NCBI RefSeq assembly: GCF_002192535.1
Contig: NZ_NAIA01000003.1
Location: 873,201 to 937,200 of the forward strand
DNA from: Polynucleobacter hirudinilacicola
GTDB taxonomy: Bacteria; Pseudomonadota; Gammaproteobacteria; Burkholderiales; Burkholderiaceae
Direction of reading: 5' to 3'
Length of the DNA: 64,000 nucleotides
Part shown: one piece after another, positions 8,769 through 18,983 of the stretch
How the letters are laid out: each line of letters opens with the position of its first letter
Position numbering within the stretch: position 1 is the stretch's first letter
The notes under the pieces: model-generated
The model's input: only the letters and a program-made list of their open reading frames with translations
What the model was told of the DNA's origin: nothing
Databases searched by the model: none
Translations under genes and position numbers: made by a program

Positions 8769-11700
8769 TTAAATGAGCTTCCGATGTAAGTCTTGCAAGG
8801 AATACACCTCTAGAGACTCTTTGCTGCCTTTTTGAGAGGCTAGGAGCCCATCCATTACCGCCCGTGCTGCGCTAATCGTCGTGTAGTAAGTCACGCCATT
8901 GGCTTGGGCACTAGTTCGGATAGAGCGAGAGTCCGCAATAGCAGTACGGGTTTCATCCACGGTAGTAAATACCAGGGAAATTTCACCGTTTTTGATGAAA
9001 TCCACGATATGGGGGCGACCATCTTTGACCTTATTGACTACGCGCACTGGCAGACCAGCTGCCTCTATCGCCGCTGCAGTACCCTTGGTAGCAACCATTG
9101 GGAAGCCTAACTGATGAAGAAGTTTGGCAACCTCAACTGCTTTAGGCTTATCGCTATCTTTCACAGTTAGTAATACGGTTCCACTTTTCGGCAACTTGAT
9201 ACCAGCGCCCAATTGGGATTTGAATAAAGCTTCACCAAAAGTTTTGCCCACACCCATAACTTCACCAGTAGAGCGCATCTCTGGTCCAAGAATGGGGTCG
9301 ATGCCAGGGAACTTATTAAATGGGAACACGGCTTCTTTTACAGAGAAGTAAGGCGGCTTAACTTCTGCCTTAATGCCTTGCTGCTCTAGAGTTTGACCCA
9401 CCATGCAGCGTGCAGCAATCTTTGCCAACTGTAGACCAGTTGCTTTGGATACAAACGGTACCGTACGTGAAGCGCGTGGATTCACTTCCAAAACATAAAT
9501 AACATCTTTGCCATCGACATTTTGGATGGCAAATTGCACATTCATCAAACCAATCACGTTCAAGCCCTTGGCCATAGCTGCTGTTTGACGCTTGATCTCT
9601 GCAACGGTTTCATCAGACAAAGAATATGGTGGCAATGAACATGCAGAGTCACCTGAGTGAACACCAGCCTGCTCAATATGCTCCATCACACCACCAATGA
9701 AGACCTTGGTGCCATCACTAATGCAATCGACATCACACTCAATTGCATCATTGAGAAAGCGGTCTAGCAATACAGGAGAGTCGTGAGATACCTTAACAGC
9801 TTCACGCATATAGCGCTCTAAGTCACGGCCATCATGAACGATTTCCATGGCACGACCACCCAATACATAGGAAGGACGCACTACTAGAGGATAGCCAATC
9901 TCTTCAGCAAGCTTGAGAGCCTCATCTTCAGCACGTGCAGTCCGATTTGGCGGCTGACGCAAGCCTAAGTCATGCAAGAGTTTCTGGAAACGTTCACGGT
10001 CTTCGGCTGCATCAATCATGTCAGGCGAGGTGCCAATGATCGGCACGCCATTCCGCTCAAGATCCAAAGCGAGCTTCAATGGAGTTTGACCGCCGTACTG
10101 CACGATCACACCTTTTGGCTTCTCTTTGGCGACGATTTCTAATACATCCTCGAGCGTTAATGGCTCGAAATACAAGCGATCAGATGTGTCATAGTCAGTT
10201 GAAACAGTTTCAGGGTTGCAGTTGACCATGATGGTTTCGTAACCATCATCACGCATTGCTAAGGCTGCATGTACGCAGCAATAGTCAAACTCGATACCTT
10301 GACCAATCCGGTTAGGGCCACCACCCAAGACCATGATCTTGTCTTTAGTAGTTGGATTAGATTCGCATTCACCATGCTCTGCTTCATAGGTCGAATACAA
10401 GTAAGCGGTATTCGTTGAGAATTCAGCTGCGCAAGTATCAACCCGCTTGTATACAGGAACCACCTTTAAGCGATGACGTGCAGCGCGAACAGATGACGGA
10501 TCCACACCAAGTAACTTCGCTAAGCGACGGTCCGAGAAGCCCTTTTGCTTAACAGCGCGCAGTTCTGCTGCAGATAGACTGTCGATCTTACGTTGCTTAA
10601 GCTCTGCTTCAATCGTGATGAGTTCTTCAATTTGCTCTAAGAACCAAGGATCAACTTTAGTTTCTGCATAGACCTCGTCAAGACCCATGCCCATCCGGAA
10701 GGCGTCAGCCAAATACCAAATACGATCCGGGCCTGGCTCATTGATTTCATTGATGATGTCATCGAGGTCTGTAGACACTTCATCTAGGCCATCTACGCCA
10801 ACCTCAAGACCACGCAGCGCCTTTTGGAATGACTCCTGGAAAGTACGGCCAATCGCCATGACTTCACCAACGGATTTCATTTGCGTTGTTAAACGGGAAT
10901 CGGCTTGCGGGAATTTCTCAAAGGCAAAGCGCGGGATCTTCGTCACTACGTAGTCAATGGAAGGCTCAAATGATGCTGGTGTAGCGCCGCCAGTAATGTC
11001 GTTCTTCAACTCATCTAAGGTATAGCCAACAGCCAGCTTTGCTGCAATCTTGGCAATCGGGAAACCGGTTGCCTTAGAAGCTAGCGCGGATGAGCGAGAT
11101 ACTCGTGGGTTCATCTCAATGACGATCATGCGACCATCAACAGGATTGATCGAAAACTGAACGTTTGATCCACCAGTATCCACGCCAATTTCACGCAGAA
11201 CTGCAATCGATGCATTACGCATGATTTGATATTCTTTATCGGTCAACGTTTGGGCTGGAGCAACAGTAATCGAGTCACCCGTATGCACGCCCATTGGATC
11301 TAAGTTTTCAATTGAGCAAACGATGATGCAATTGTCATGACGATCACGCACCACTTCCATCTCAAACTCTTTCCAACCCAAGAGCGACTCTTCAATCAAG
11401 AGCTCACGGGTAGGCGAAAGATCAAGACCGCGTTTACAGATCTCTTCGAACTCTTCACGGTTATAAGCAATACCACCACCAGATCCACCCATGGTGAATG
11501 AAGGGCGAATCACTACGGGGAATCCTGAGCTGCCTGTCTCTTGCTGAATGCGTTGTTGAACCTCTAAGGCCTCATCCATCGAATGCGCAATACCAGACTT
11601 AGCAGATCCAAGACCAATCTTGGTCATCGCTTCTTTAAATTTCTGGCGATCTTCGGCTTTATCGATTGCTTCTGGAGATGCGCCGATAAGTTCACAGCCG

Positions 11701-12032
11701 TACTTTTCTAGCACCCCGTTGCGGTGCAAATCTAAAGCACAGTTCAAGGCAGTTTGACCGCCCATCGTTGGCAAAATAGCATCTGGTTTTTCAGTGGCGA
11801 TGATGCGCTCAACCACTTCCCAGGTAATAGGCTCGATGTAAGTGACATCCGCCATCTCAGGGTCAGTCATGATGGTTGCTGGATTGCTATTTACCAAAAT
11901 AACTTTGTAACCCTCATCACGCAGGGCCTTACAAGCTTGCGCACCGGAGTAATCAAACTCACAGGCTTGCCCAATCACAATTGGGCCTGCACCAATAATC
12001 AGGATGCTCTTAATATCGCTACGCTTAGGCAT
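8769..12032 (-). CDS. carB: CarB, carbamoyl-phosphate synthase large subunit
   Basis: Makes carbamoyl phosphate from bicarbonate, ammonia supplied by CarA, and two ATP, feeding arginine and pyrimidine synthesis. The 1087 residues comprise two homologous ATP-grasp halves, each opening with a nucleotide-binding phrase ([18 protein letters not shown] near the start and [17 protein letters not shown] around residue 570), a middle oligomerisation region, and a C-terminal MGS-like allosteric domain. The start ATG overlaps the carA stop by one base (TAATG), so translation is probably coupled. Everything looks intact. Confidence 0.98.
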   Translation of the reverse strand: MPKRSDIKSILIIGAGPIVIGQACEFDYSGAQACKALRDEGYKVILVNSNPATIMTDPEMADVTYIEPITWEVVERIIATEKPDAILPTMGGQTALNCALDLHRNGVLEKYGCELIGASPEAIDKAEDRQKFKEAMTKIGLGSAKSGIAHSMDEALEVQQRIQQETGSSGFPVVIRPSFTMGGSGGGIAYNREEFEEICKRGLDLSPTRELLIEESLLGWKEFEMEVVRDRHDNCIIVCSIENLDPMGVHTGDSITVAPAQTLTDKEYQIMRNASIAVLREIGVDTGGSNVQFSINPVDGRMIVIEMNPRVSRSSALASKATGFPIAKIAAKLAVGYTLDELKNDITGGATPASFEPSIDYVVTKIPRFAFEKFPQADSRLTTQMKSVGEVMAIGRTFQESFQKALRGLEVGVDGLDEVSTDLDDIINEINEPGPDRIWYLADAFRMGMGLDEVYAETKVDPWFLEQIEELITIEAELKQRKIDSLSAAELRAVKQKGFSDRRLAKLLGVDPSSVRAARHRLKVVPVYKRVDTCAAEFSTNTAYLYSTYEAEHGECESNPTTKDKIMVLGGGPNRIGQGIEFDYCCVHAALAMRDDGYETIMVNCNPETVSTDYDTSDRLYFEPLTLEDVLEIVAKEKPKGVIVQYGGQTPLKLALDLERNGVPIIGTSPDMIDAAEDRERFQKLLHDLGLRQPPNRTARAEDEALKLAEEIGYPLVVRPSYVLGGRAMEIVHDGRDLERYMREAVKVSHDSPVLLDRFLNDAIECDVDCISDGTKVFIGGVMEHIEQAGVHSGDSACSLPPYSLSDETVAEIKRQTAAMAKGLNVIGLMNVQFAIQNVDGKDVIYVLEVNPRASRTVPFVSKATGLQLAKIAARCMVGQTLEQQGIKAEVKPPYFSVKEAVFPFNKFPGIDPILGPEMRSTGEVMGVGKTFGEALFKSQLGAGIKLPKSGTVLLTVKDSDKPKAVEVAKLLHQLGFPMVATKGTAAAIEAAGLPVRVVNKVKDGRPHIVDFIKNGEISLVFTTVDETRTAIADSRSIRTSAQANGVTYYTTISAARAVMDGLLASQKGSKESLEVYSLQDLHRKLI

Positions 12033-13234
12033 TATTTGCCCCCCTTATTACCAACAGCGGCAGCATTCATAAGCTCCACAAAACGATCAAATAAATAGGC
12101 AATGTCATGAGGTCCCGGCGATGCCTCAGGGTGACCCTGGAAACAGAATGCCGGCTTATCTTTCCAAGCCAAGCCTTGTAAGGAACCATCAAATAGAGAA
12201 ACGTGAGTAACTCGAATATTGTCTGGCAATGAATTTGCATCGACTGCAAAACCATGGTTTTGGGAAGTAATCGCTACACGTCCAGTATCGAGATCTTTCA
12301 CTGGATGATTGGCACCGTGGTGACCGAACTTCATCTTCAAGGTTTTTGCACCGGCTGCTAAGCCCATAATTTGATGGCCTAAACAGATACCAAAAGTTGG
12401 TAAACCTTTTTCGATGATTTCTTTTGCTGCGGTAATTGCATAGTCACAAGGCCCAGGATCTCCAGGGCCGTTAGAGAAGAAAACGCCGTCAGGATTCATG
12501 GCCAGCACTTCTGCTGCACTCGTTTGCGCAGGAACTACAGTGAGCTCACAACCACGCTCTGTGAGCATGCGCAAAATATTGTGTTTAACACCAAAGTCAT
12601 AGGCGACCACTTTTTTAGTCGGCTTGCTGGTATCTAAAGTTTTGTATGCAGGTTTATCTGCAGGGCCATGCAATTCCCATTCAGCTTCACGCCATGGATA
12701 AGATGTTTTGGTAGACACCACTTTAGCCAAATCTAAACCAGACATTCCTGGGAAAGCTTTTGCCAACTCAAGTGCTTTCTTGCCCAAGACTTCGTGACTA
12801 TCGCCCAATTTGCCAGCCACAATCGCACCAGATTGAGCGCCTTTATCGCGCAGAATACGAGTTAGCTTGCGAGTATCAATGCCAGCAATTCCAAGAACGC
12901 CTGCTTTGGTGAGATAGGCGTCAAGCGTTCCTTCTGAGCGAAAGCTGGAAACGCGCTTTGGTAAATCTTTAATAACTAGGCCCGCAGCATGAATCTGGTC
13001 AGACTCTGCATCTTGAGCATTCACGCCAACGTTACCAATATGAGGATATGTGAGGGTAACAATCTGACGGCAGTAACTGGGATCAGTAATGATCTCTTGA
13101 TAACCAGTTAAAGCGGTATTGAAAACAACTTCGCCGGTAGTTTCGCCAGGGGCGCCAATGCTAAAACCAGGAAAAATGGTGCCGTCGGCTAGGGCCAACA
13201 CGGCGGGGGGAAAAGAAGGAAGCAAGGGTGACAA
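12032..13234 (-). CDS. carA: CarA, carbamoyl-phosphate synthase glutaminase subunit
   Basis: Class I glutamine amidotransferase that releases ammonia for CarB. The catalytic triad is readable as C284 (GICLGHQ), H368 and E370 (FQGHPEAS). The 400-residue protein has the usual N-terminal small-subunit domain ([17 protein letters not shown]). The start is a TTG at 13234, supported by GGAG five bases upstream; the nearby ATG is out of frame and too close to that site. The 229-base upstream gap contains no recognisable pyrimidine or arginine leader. Confidence 0.96.
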   Translation of the reverse strand: MSPLLPSFPPAVLALADGTIFPGFSIGAPGETTGEVVFNTALTGYQEIITDPSYCRQIVTLTYPHIGNVGVNAQDAESDQIHAAGLVIKDLPKRVSSFRSEGTLDAYLTKAGVLGIAGIDTRKLTRILRDKGAQSGAIVAGKLGDSHEVLGKKALELAKAFPGMSGLDLAKVVSTKTSYPWREAEWELHGPADKPAYKTLDTSKPTKKVVAYDFGVKHNILRMLTERGCELTVVPAQTSAAEVLAMNPDGVFFSNGPGDPGPCDYAITAAKEIIEKGLPTFGICLGHQIMGLAAGAKTLKMKFGHHGANHPVKDLDTGRVAITSQNHGFAVDANSLPDNIRVTHVSLFDGSLQGLAWKDKPAFCFQGHPEASPGPHDIAYLFDRFVELMNAAAVGNKGGK

Positions 13235-13421
13235 ACCATCTCCAGTCCCTGCTCCATCCGACGCTCAAAACCCCCAAAAAGACTAACCCCGGGGCTTGTT
13301 TATGCGGGAGGTGAGTGTCTTTAAGCGCTAGGGTATTTATTTAGTTTCGAACCTTGCAATGATACCAGTTTTGCTCGTAAACCCTTAAATACCCAGCCAA
13401 TCGACCCTTTGCGAGCCGTTT

Positions 13422-13458
13422 CCTCCCCTAACCCTTGGTTGGGGGAGGTTTTGCTTTT
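13422..13458 (+). terminator. Strong hairpin between carA and prpE, with its T-run facing plus
   Basis: CCTCCCCTAACC (13422-13433) pairs with GGTTGGGGGAGG (13437-13448) in a 12-bp stem with one G-T pair and a CTT loop. The T-rich tail TTTTGCTTTT (13449-13458) lies on the plus-strand side, whereas prpE, whose stop codon is 16 bases away, runs on the minus strand. In the prpE transcript the stem is followed by AAACGG. It is therefore either a terminator of antisense transcription or a non-classical 3' end for prpE. Confidence 0.5.
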
Positions 13459-13463
13459 AATCC

Positions 13464-15347
13464 TTAAGCCTGAGCACCTTGCTCAATGATGGTCTTAATT
13501 TGAGCCAAAACAGTCTGGTCTTCCATAGTGCTGATATCACCGGGGTCACGCCCTTCTGCTACAGCCTGTAATGCACGACGCACAATCTTGCCAGAACGGG
13601 TTTTTGGCAATGCCGTTACGACATAAACTCGTCCAGGACGAGCAATAGCGCCCAACTGACTATCCACAGTCTTCATGCATTCTTTTTCTAGGGTCTCTGT
13701 ATTGGAAGAATTTTTAGGGATTACAAACGCAATCGCAGCCTGACCCTTGAGCTTGTCTTCAATACCAACCACAGCAACCTCAGAAACGTTTGGATGGCTT
13801 GAAATACTCTCTTCAATCTCTCGGGTTCCAAGACGATGTCCAGCAACGTTAATCACATCATCGGTGCGACCCAAAATAAAGAAGTAGCCATCCTTATCCT
13901 TAATACCCCAGTCAAACGTGGAGTAGATCAATTTGCCAGGAATGGTTTCCCAATAAGTACTGACGAAACGCTTGTCATCACCCCAAACCGTTTGCATACA
14001 ACCTGGGGGCAATGGGCCTTCAATGGCAATAACGCCTTTTTGATCAGGCCCTAATTCTGCTGAAGTAGCATCATCTAGCAACTTCATGTTGTAACCAAAG
14101 GATGGTACGCCCGGAGAGCCAAACTTATGTGGCATAACTTCAATACCACGCTGGATTGCCAACATTGGCCAACCTGTTTCTGTCTGCCAGTAGTTATCCA
14201 CAATCGGCTTTTTGATTGCATCATGAATCCAACTTGCAGTTGGCTCATCCAGTGGCTCGCCTGCCAAGAACAAAGCGCGTAATGATGAGAGATCGTATTT
14301 AGTCAAGAATGCAGGATCTTGTTTTTTGAGAACACGAACCGCTGTTGGCGCTGAGAACATCACTGACACTTTGTATTTCTCAACCAATTCCCACCAGATG
14401 CCTGCATCTGGACGCAGTGGAGTGCCTTCATACATGATGGTGGCCATGCCACTGAGTAATGGCGCGTAAATGATGTAGCTATGACCAACCACCCAACCAA
14501 TATCCGAGGTACAGAACATGGTCTCACCAGCATTACCGGTAAAGATGTGCTTCATTGAAGAAGCGAGGGCAACAGCATAGCCACCGGTGTCACGCTGCAC
14601 GCCCTTTGGCTTACCGGTTGTGCCGGAGGTATACAAAATGTATGAAGGATGGGTTGCATCAACCCATTCAATAGGCACGATATCGTTCAGATGCTTTTGA
14701 CGCTCAGTGGCGTAATCTAGGTCACGGCCAGCAACGGTGGTGAATTCAGTTAGACCGCGATTCACAATCAAGACCTTTTCAGGCTTATAGCTAGCAAGCG
14801 TAATTGCCTCATCTAGTAATGGCTTGTAAGGCACCGCCTTGCCACCACGAGCACCCGCCTCAGAGGTCACAATCATTTTTGGTTTTGCATCATCAATACG
14901 AGATGCCAGGCTATGGGATGCAAAGCCACCAAAGACTACTGAGTGAATGGCACCGATACGTGCACAAGCAAGCATTGCAAAACAAGCTTCAGCAATCATC
15001 GGCATATAAATCAGGACACGATCGCCCTTGTTGATGCCATTTGCCTTGTAAATAGCAGCCATACGATTGACTTCTTCGTAGAGCTCTTGATAGGTATATG
15101 CCTTCTCGATATTGGTTTCGGTAGAAACTGCAACTAAGGCTGTTTGATTTGGTCGCTCTTTAGCGTGACGATCTACTGCGTTGTAACAAAGATTAGTAAG
15201 ACCACCCTCAAACCATTTGGCAAATGGAGGGTTGTCGTAGTTCAGCACCTTATTAAATGGTTTTTCCCAGTGAATTAACTTTGCCTGCTCACCCCAGAAA
15301 CCATCTGGATCTTTTACTGAGCGTTCATGATGTGCTTTATAGGACAT
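13464..15347 (-). CDS. prpE: PrpE, propionate-CoA ligase
   Basis: AMP-forming acyl-CoA synthetase of about 627 residues that activates propionate (probably also acetate) for the methylcitrate route. The adenylation motif YTSGTTGKPKGVQRDTGG and the C-terminal catalytic lysine region RSGKIVRRALQ are present. N-terminal phrases such as HERSVKDPDGFWGEQAKL, NPPFAKWFEGGLTNLCYNAVDRH and FGGFASHSLASRIDDAKPK point to PrpE rather than Acs. Start chosen at ATG 15347, preceded by AGGT, over an upstream TTG. No prpBCD neighbours are in view, so substrate assignment rests on family resemblance. Confidence 0.88.
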   Translation of the reverse strand: MSYKAHHERSVKDPDGFWGEQAKLIHWEKPFNKVLNYDNPPFAKWFEGGLTNLCYNAVDRHAKERPNQTALVAVSTETNIEKAYTYQELYEEVNRMAAIYKANGINKGDRVLIYMPMIAEACFAMLACARIGAIHSVVFGGFASHSLASRIDDAKPKMIVTSEAGARGGKAVPYKPLLDEAITLASYKPEKVLIVNRGLTEFTTVAGRDLDYATERQKHLNDIVPIEWVDATHPSYILYTSGTTGKPKGVQRDTGGYAVALASSMKHIFTGNAGETMFCTSDIGWVVGHSYIIYAPLLSGMATIMYEGTPLRPDAGIWWELVEKYKVSVMFSAPTAVRVLKKQDPAFLTKYDLSSLRALFLAGEPLDEPTASWIHDAIKKPIVDNYWQTETGWPMLAIQRGIEVMPHKFGSPGVPSFGYNMKLLDDATSAELGPDQKGVIAIEGPLPPGCMQTVWGDDKRFVSTYWETIPGKLIYSTFDWGIKDKDGYFFILGRTDDVINVAGHRLGTREIEESISSHPNVSEVAVVGIEDKLKGQAAIAFVIPKNSSNTETLEKECMKTVDSQLGAIARPGRVYVVTALPKTRSGKIVRRALQAVAEGRDPGDISTMEDQTVLAQIKTIIEQGAQA

Positions 15348-15376
15348 GGTCAACCTAATTAAAAAATGACTGAAAT

Positions 15377-16774
15377 TTACGGATTTTTAGTGGCCCCCTT
15401 ACTGCTGGAGGAGACCGAACTACCATTTTTCGCAGATTTTGCAAGTCCTGTCGATGCGGATTTATGCTGAGATGCAGCATTTTTTACAGAAGAATTACCC
15501 TTAGAGGCAGATTTCGCTGTAGAGCACTTGGCATTTTTAGTGCCCTTGGCTGTTTTTGCACAATTTGAAGCTGGCGGTGGCGCAGGCTTTTCCAAACTCA
15601 AGCTGGCATTTTCAGCCATCGCTGATGAAACATCGCCAGCGCGACCACTAGTCTTCGGTATTAATACGGTGGACCCTGCCTTAATGCGCATACCCTTTGG
15701 AATTCCATTGACGGATCTCAAGGAATCCACATCCACACCTAAAGTTTTTGCCGCCTGATCAACGCTTTCTGTTTTTGTAATCTTCACAGCCGTCCATGAC
15801 GATAGTGGCTTGTTGTAGTTCTTCAGATTTGCCTGAAAAATTTCCGCATGAGCAAATGGCAACAGAATCTGCTGATTCGCGTTACTCAAGATCACTGGCT
15901 TATTGAATGAAGGATTGAGATTATGAAATTCCTCTGCGGGGATTTCAGCAAGCTTAATGACTACTGCTACATCGATATCGTTATCAATATCGAGTGCCAC
16001 AAAGTATGGGTGGTTCTCTAGTTCAGGCAAAACAATTCCATAAGCCTGTGGATCTAAAACAATTTGACGATATGCCATGAGCTTGGGAACGTAATTACGA
16101 GTTTCCTTTGGCATTGTTAGGCTCAGATAATCGGTAGGCAAACCGGCTGCAATATTACGTTTCTGAGCCTTCGAAATATTGCCAGCACCCCAGTTATAGG
16201 CTGCCAATGCAAGCTCCCAGCTGCCGAACTGGTTATACAAGCGCTGTAGATAATCTAATGCAGCATCTGTTGATTGAATAACATCACGACGCTCATCCCT
16301 AAAGACATTTTGGGTTAAACGAAAATCCTTGCCGGTCGCGGGCATAAATTGCCATAGACCCATTGCCTTAGCGCTGGACTTAGCATGGGTTACAAAAGCG
16401 CTTTCTACAAATGGTAACAACGCAATTTCAGTTGGCATATTGCGAGCATTGACCTCTTGCACTATATAGAACAAGTATCTTGAAGAGCGCGCCATGGAAC
16501 GATGGACATAGTCTGGCCTTGCACTAAGCCAACGTACCTGCTCAATTTCAAGAGGGGTATTCATAGGCTCCATTTGAAAGCCATCCCGAATTCGTATCCA
16601 CAAATTATCGGAGGGTGCATACACCTTGCTGACCGATTGATTCTTAAGGTTAACGCGCGTTGCTTTAGATGAATTCGGATTAGATTTAGTCGGCGTGTCT
16701 GAAGACCAATCCCCAGTGCTCGCACATCCGGATAGAAAGGCGACAAGCAAAATTGTCGCAGCATACAAACGCAT
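15377..16774 (-). CDS. mltD: MltD-like membrane-bound lytic transglycosylase with LysM
   Basis: Murein hydrolase of the SLT/GH23 family. The start at 16774 overlaps the gloB stop by one base (TGATG) and gives a lipoprotein signal MRLYAATILLVAFLSGC with the lipidated cysteine at residue 17. The catalytic glutamate is in LLPFVESAF (about E124), followed by KAMGLWQFMPATG and the AAYNWGAGN motif. A single LysM-type repeat (about residues 325-370) would bind peptidoglycan; E. coli MltD has two. The last ~90 residues are low-complexity Ser/Ala/Lys. Outer-membrane location is inferred from the lipobox. Confidence 0.9.
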   Translation of the reverse strand: MRLYAATILLVAFLSGCASTGDWSSDTPTKSNPNSSKATRVNLKNQSVSKVYAPSDNLWIRIRDGFQMEPMNTPLEIEQVRWLSARPDYVHRSMARSSRYLFYIVQEVNARNMPTEIALLPFVESAFVTHAKSSAKAMGLWQFMPATGKDFRLTQNVFRDERRDVIQSTDAALDYLQRLYNQFGSWELALAAYNWGAGNISKAQKRNIAAGLPTDYLSLTMPKETRNYVPKLMAYRQIVLDPQAYGIVLPELENHPYFVALDIDNDIDVAVVIKLAEIPAEEFHNLNPSFNKPVILSNANQQILLPFAHAEIFQANLKNYNKPLSSWTAVKITKTESVDQAAKTLGVDVDSLRSVNGIPKGMRIKAGSTVLIPKTSGRAGDVSSAMAENASLSLEKPAPPPASNCAKTAKGTKNAKCSTAKSASKGNSSVKNAASQHKSASTGLAKSAKNGSSVSSSSKGATKNP

Positions 16775-17583
16775 CAGAATCGATCTTTCCAAGCGCGAAT
16801 TACTGCTAGAACATGTGCTGGCGTTGGCAAGGATTGCTGGCTAGAGACCTCTTTCGCCATAGCAATGACCTCTGCTTGATCACAACGCATAAATGGATTG
16901 ACCTGTAATTCTTGGCCAATAGTCGTTGGCAATGTCGGGAGATTTTGCGACCTCAAGGCTTTGGCTTTTTCTGACCAGGAGATCAAATTCAAATTATTGG
17001 GCTCCACAGCTAAAGCAAAACGAATATTGGATAAGGTGTATTCATGAGTGCAGTACACCAAAGTATTTTTTGGCAATGAAGCAAACTTGGCCAATGACTG
17101 GGTCATCTGGGTTGGCGTACCTTCAAAGAGACGCCCACATCCTGATGCAAATAAGGTGTCACCACAAAATAGCATTGGTTCTACAACATTGGCCTGCATA
17201 TTGGCAAAATAGGCAATATGGGTCAAGGTATGCCCAGGAACCTCAAACGCCTTAAAACTCATTCTGGGCGCAGCAATTTCTACCTTGTCATCTTCTTGAA
17301 CAATCACTGTCCTGCCCGGAATATCCTCGCCAACCGGTCCATAAACAGGAATATTGGCACCAAAACTTCTTAATAAATTGAGTATTCCACCGGTATGGTC
17401 GGCGTGATGGTGAGTAATCAAAATGCCAGTGAGAGCCAGGTCATTTTGCAAGAGATAGTCTTCTACAGGCGCAGAATCGCCTGGATCGACCACTAAAGCC
17501 GACTTCCCATCGTGGATACACCAGATGTAATTGTCGTCAAAGGCCGGTATAGGCCAAACTTGCAATAAAGTATTCTTATCCAT
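16774..17583 (-). CDS. gloB: GloB, hydroxyacylglutathione hydrolase (glyoxalase II)
   Basis: Hydrolyses S-lactoylglutathione, the second step of methylglyoxal detoxification. The metallo-beta-lactamase zinc motif THHHADHTGG lies at about residues 56-65, with further ligands in FEVPGHTLTH, FCGDTLFASGCGRLFEG and YCTHEYTLSN. Length 269 is normal. Its start codon is only six bases from that of the divergent methyltransferase gene, and its stop overlaps the transglycosylase start, so the two minus-strand genes are translationally linked. Confidence 0.96.
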   Translation of the reverse strand: MDKNTLLQVWPIPAFDDNYIWCIHDGKSALVVDPGDSAPVEDYLLQNDLALTGILITHHHADHTGGILNLLRSFGANIPVYGPVGEDIPGRTVIVQEDDKVEIAAPRMSFKAFEVPGHTLTHIAYFANMQANVVEPMLFCGDTLFASGCGRLFEGTPTQMTQSLAKFASLPKNTLVYCTHEYTLSNIRFALAVEPNNLNLISWSEKAKALRSQNLPTLPTTIGQELQVNPFMRCDQAEVIAMAKEVSSQQSLPTPAHVLAVIRAWKDRF

Positions 17584-17589
17584 AGAACG

Positions 17590-18402
17590 ATGATACCAAC
17601 CCCACCCATCCCCTCCCAGATGCCTGCACCCCCATGGAGTTCATGGGAAAAATGGCTCCAATCCCCACCAGGACGCTATGTTTTGGGTTGGGAGCAAAAG
17701 TGCTGTAACCAAATTGTTGCAGATGTATTTGGGTTTCATGCAGTGCAGATTGGTTTGCCACAAATTAATACCTTGGCTGAAAACCGCATGCCCTTGCAAG
17801 CACTCTTATTGCATTCGAATGACAGTCGCGAATACGCTGCTCGTTTTAACTGGCATCTTATTGAGGGAAATTACGCTGAGTTGCCATTTGCAAATGAAAG
17901 TCTGGATTTAGTAGTACTTCCCCACGTACTCGAATTTGCTGCTGACCCACATCAAATTTTACGCGAAGTAGATCGTGTCTTACGCCCTGAAGGTCGACTC
18001 ATCATTTCAGGGTTTAATCCTGCCAGCTTATGGGGTGCGCGACAGTACCTCAGTAGATTAATTGGTAATCCTTACTTACCGCGCGATGGTCAGTTTATTA
18101 GTCTTATACGAGTAAAAGACTGGTTGCAATTATTGAACTATTCATTAGATCGTGGGCACTTTGGCTGTTATAAGTTTCCCCTGCAAGGTCAATCTTCTAT
18201 GGGTCGCATGGATTTCTTAGAATCCATGGGCAATCGCTGGTGGCCTATTTTTGGCGCAGTATTTTTAGTTTCAGCAATCAAGCGGCAACAAGGGATGCGC
18301 CTTATTGGTCAAATTGTACCAGTACGTATTCCAGCATTACAGCAACTTACCCCAGCTGCAGAACGCAATCAACTTAAAGAAGTTCAAGAGACAGTAAATT
18401 AG
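17590..18402 (+). CDS. SAM-dependent methyltransferase, substrate unknown
   Basis: A class I methyltransferase of about 270 residues. The central region shows [44 protein letters not shown] and [10 protein letters not shown], typical of the UbiE/Methyltransf_11 fold. The usual glycine-rich motif I is degenerate. A second possible start ([13 protein letters not shown]) lies at 17620 and would relieve the six-base spacing to gloB. It is followed by rnhA after four bases. The gloB / methyltransferase / rnhA / dnaQ neighbourhood is common in betaproteobacteria, but the substrate is not established. Confidence 0.85.
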   Translation: MIPTPPIPSQMPAPPWSSWEKWLQSPPGRYVLGWEQKCCNQIVADVFGFHAVQIGLPQINTLAENRMPLQALLLHSNDSREYAARFNWHLIEGNYAELPFANESLDLVVLPHVLEFAADPHQILREVDRVLRPEGRLIISGFNPASLWGARQYLSRLIGNPYLPRDGQFISLIRVKDWLQLLNYSLDRGHFGCYKFPLQGQSSMGRMDFLESMGNRWWPIFGAVFLVSAIKRQQGMRLIGQIVPVRIPALQQLTPAAERNQLKEVQETVN

Positions 18403-18406
18403 AGCG

Positions 18407-18871
18407 ATGTCACACCACAAATCAACGCCATCCGCACCGCATATCGTTATCTATACCGATGGTGCTTGCAAAGGGAATCCTGGTCCTGGTGGTTGGGGCG
18501 CTGTATTGCGTTCGGGCGCTCATGAAAAACATATTCATGGCGGTGAAAAACTCACAACCAACAATCGCATGGAAATTAGCGCGGTGATTTTTGCTCTGCG
18601 CGCTCTAAAACAAAGAAGTAGCGTTGAACTATGGACAGACTCCCAATACGTCCAAAAAGGTGTAACTGAATGGCTTGAAGGCTGGAAAAAACGGGGTTGG
18701 AAGACGGCTAGCAAGGATCCAGTCAAGAATGCCGATCTTTGGCAGGAATTAGATGCCCTTTTGCCTGATCATGAGATTTCTTGGCATTGGGTCAGAGGCC
18801 ATAACGGCCATCCCGGCAATGAGCTAGCTGACCTACTGGCAAACAAGGGCGTCGAGGAGTTTTTGCCCTAG
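18407..18871 (+). CDS. rnhA: RnhA, ribonuclease HI
   Basis: Degrades the RNA strand of RNA-DNA hybrids. The active-site carboxylates are visible in [17 protein letters not shown] (first Asp), NNRMEISA (Glu), [12 protein letters not shown] (Asp) and [12 protein letters not shown] (last Asp), with the substrate-binding [12 protein letters not shown]. Length 154 is standard. It lies four bases after the methyltransferase stop. In many relatives dnaQ comes next; here two RND efflux genes intervene. Confidence 0.97.
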   Translation: MSHHKSTPSAPHIVIYTDGACKGNPGPGGWGAVLRSGAHEKHIHGGEKLTTNNRMEISAVIFALRALKQRSSVELWTDSQYVQKGVTEWLEGWKKRGWKTASKDPVKNADLWQELDALLPDHEISWHWVRGHNGHPGNELADLLANKGVEEFLP

Positions 18872-18983
18872 AGCCAATATCGCCCCAAAAGCACTGTTTA
18901 GACCGTCTTATGAGAGAATGGCTTTGACCTGAACAGCGCCAAAACCGCATTAGAACTCTATCAAAACCAAGAAAAACGAGACT

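Noticed and set aside
11754..12098. Plus-strand open frame of 114 codons opposite carB/carA
   Set aside because: It lies antisense to two clearly real genes, has no family features, and is a frame shadow of the conserved coding sequence.
13235..13421. Pyrimidine or arginine leader control before carA
   Set aside because: No leader peptide, anti-terminator pair or convincing ArgR palindrome was found. The -35/-10 candidates (for example a TTGCAA sequence) have poor partners.
13464..15347. Annotation of this gene as acetyl-CoA synthetase (acs)
   Set aside because: The overall fold is shared, but the N-terminal NPPFAKWF segment and the VQRDTGG following the adenylation motif match PrpE better as I remember the families.
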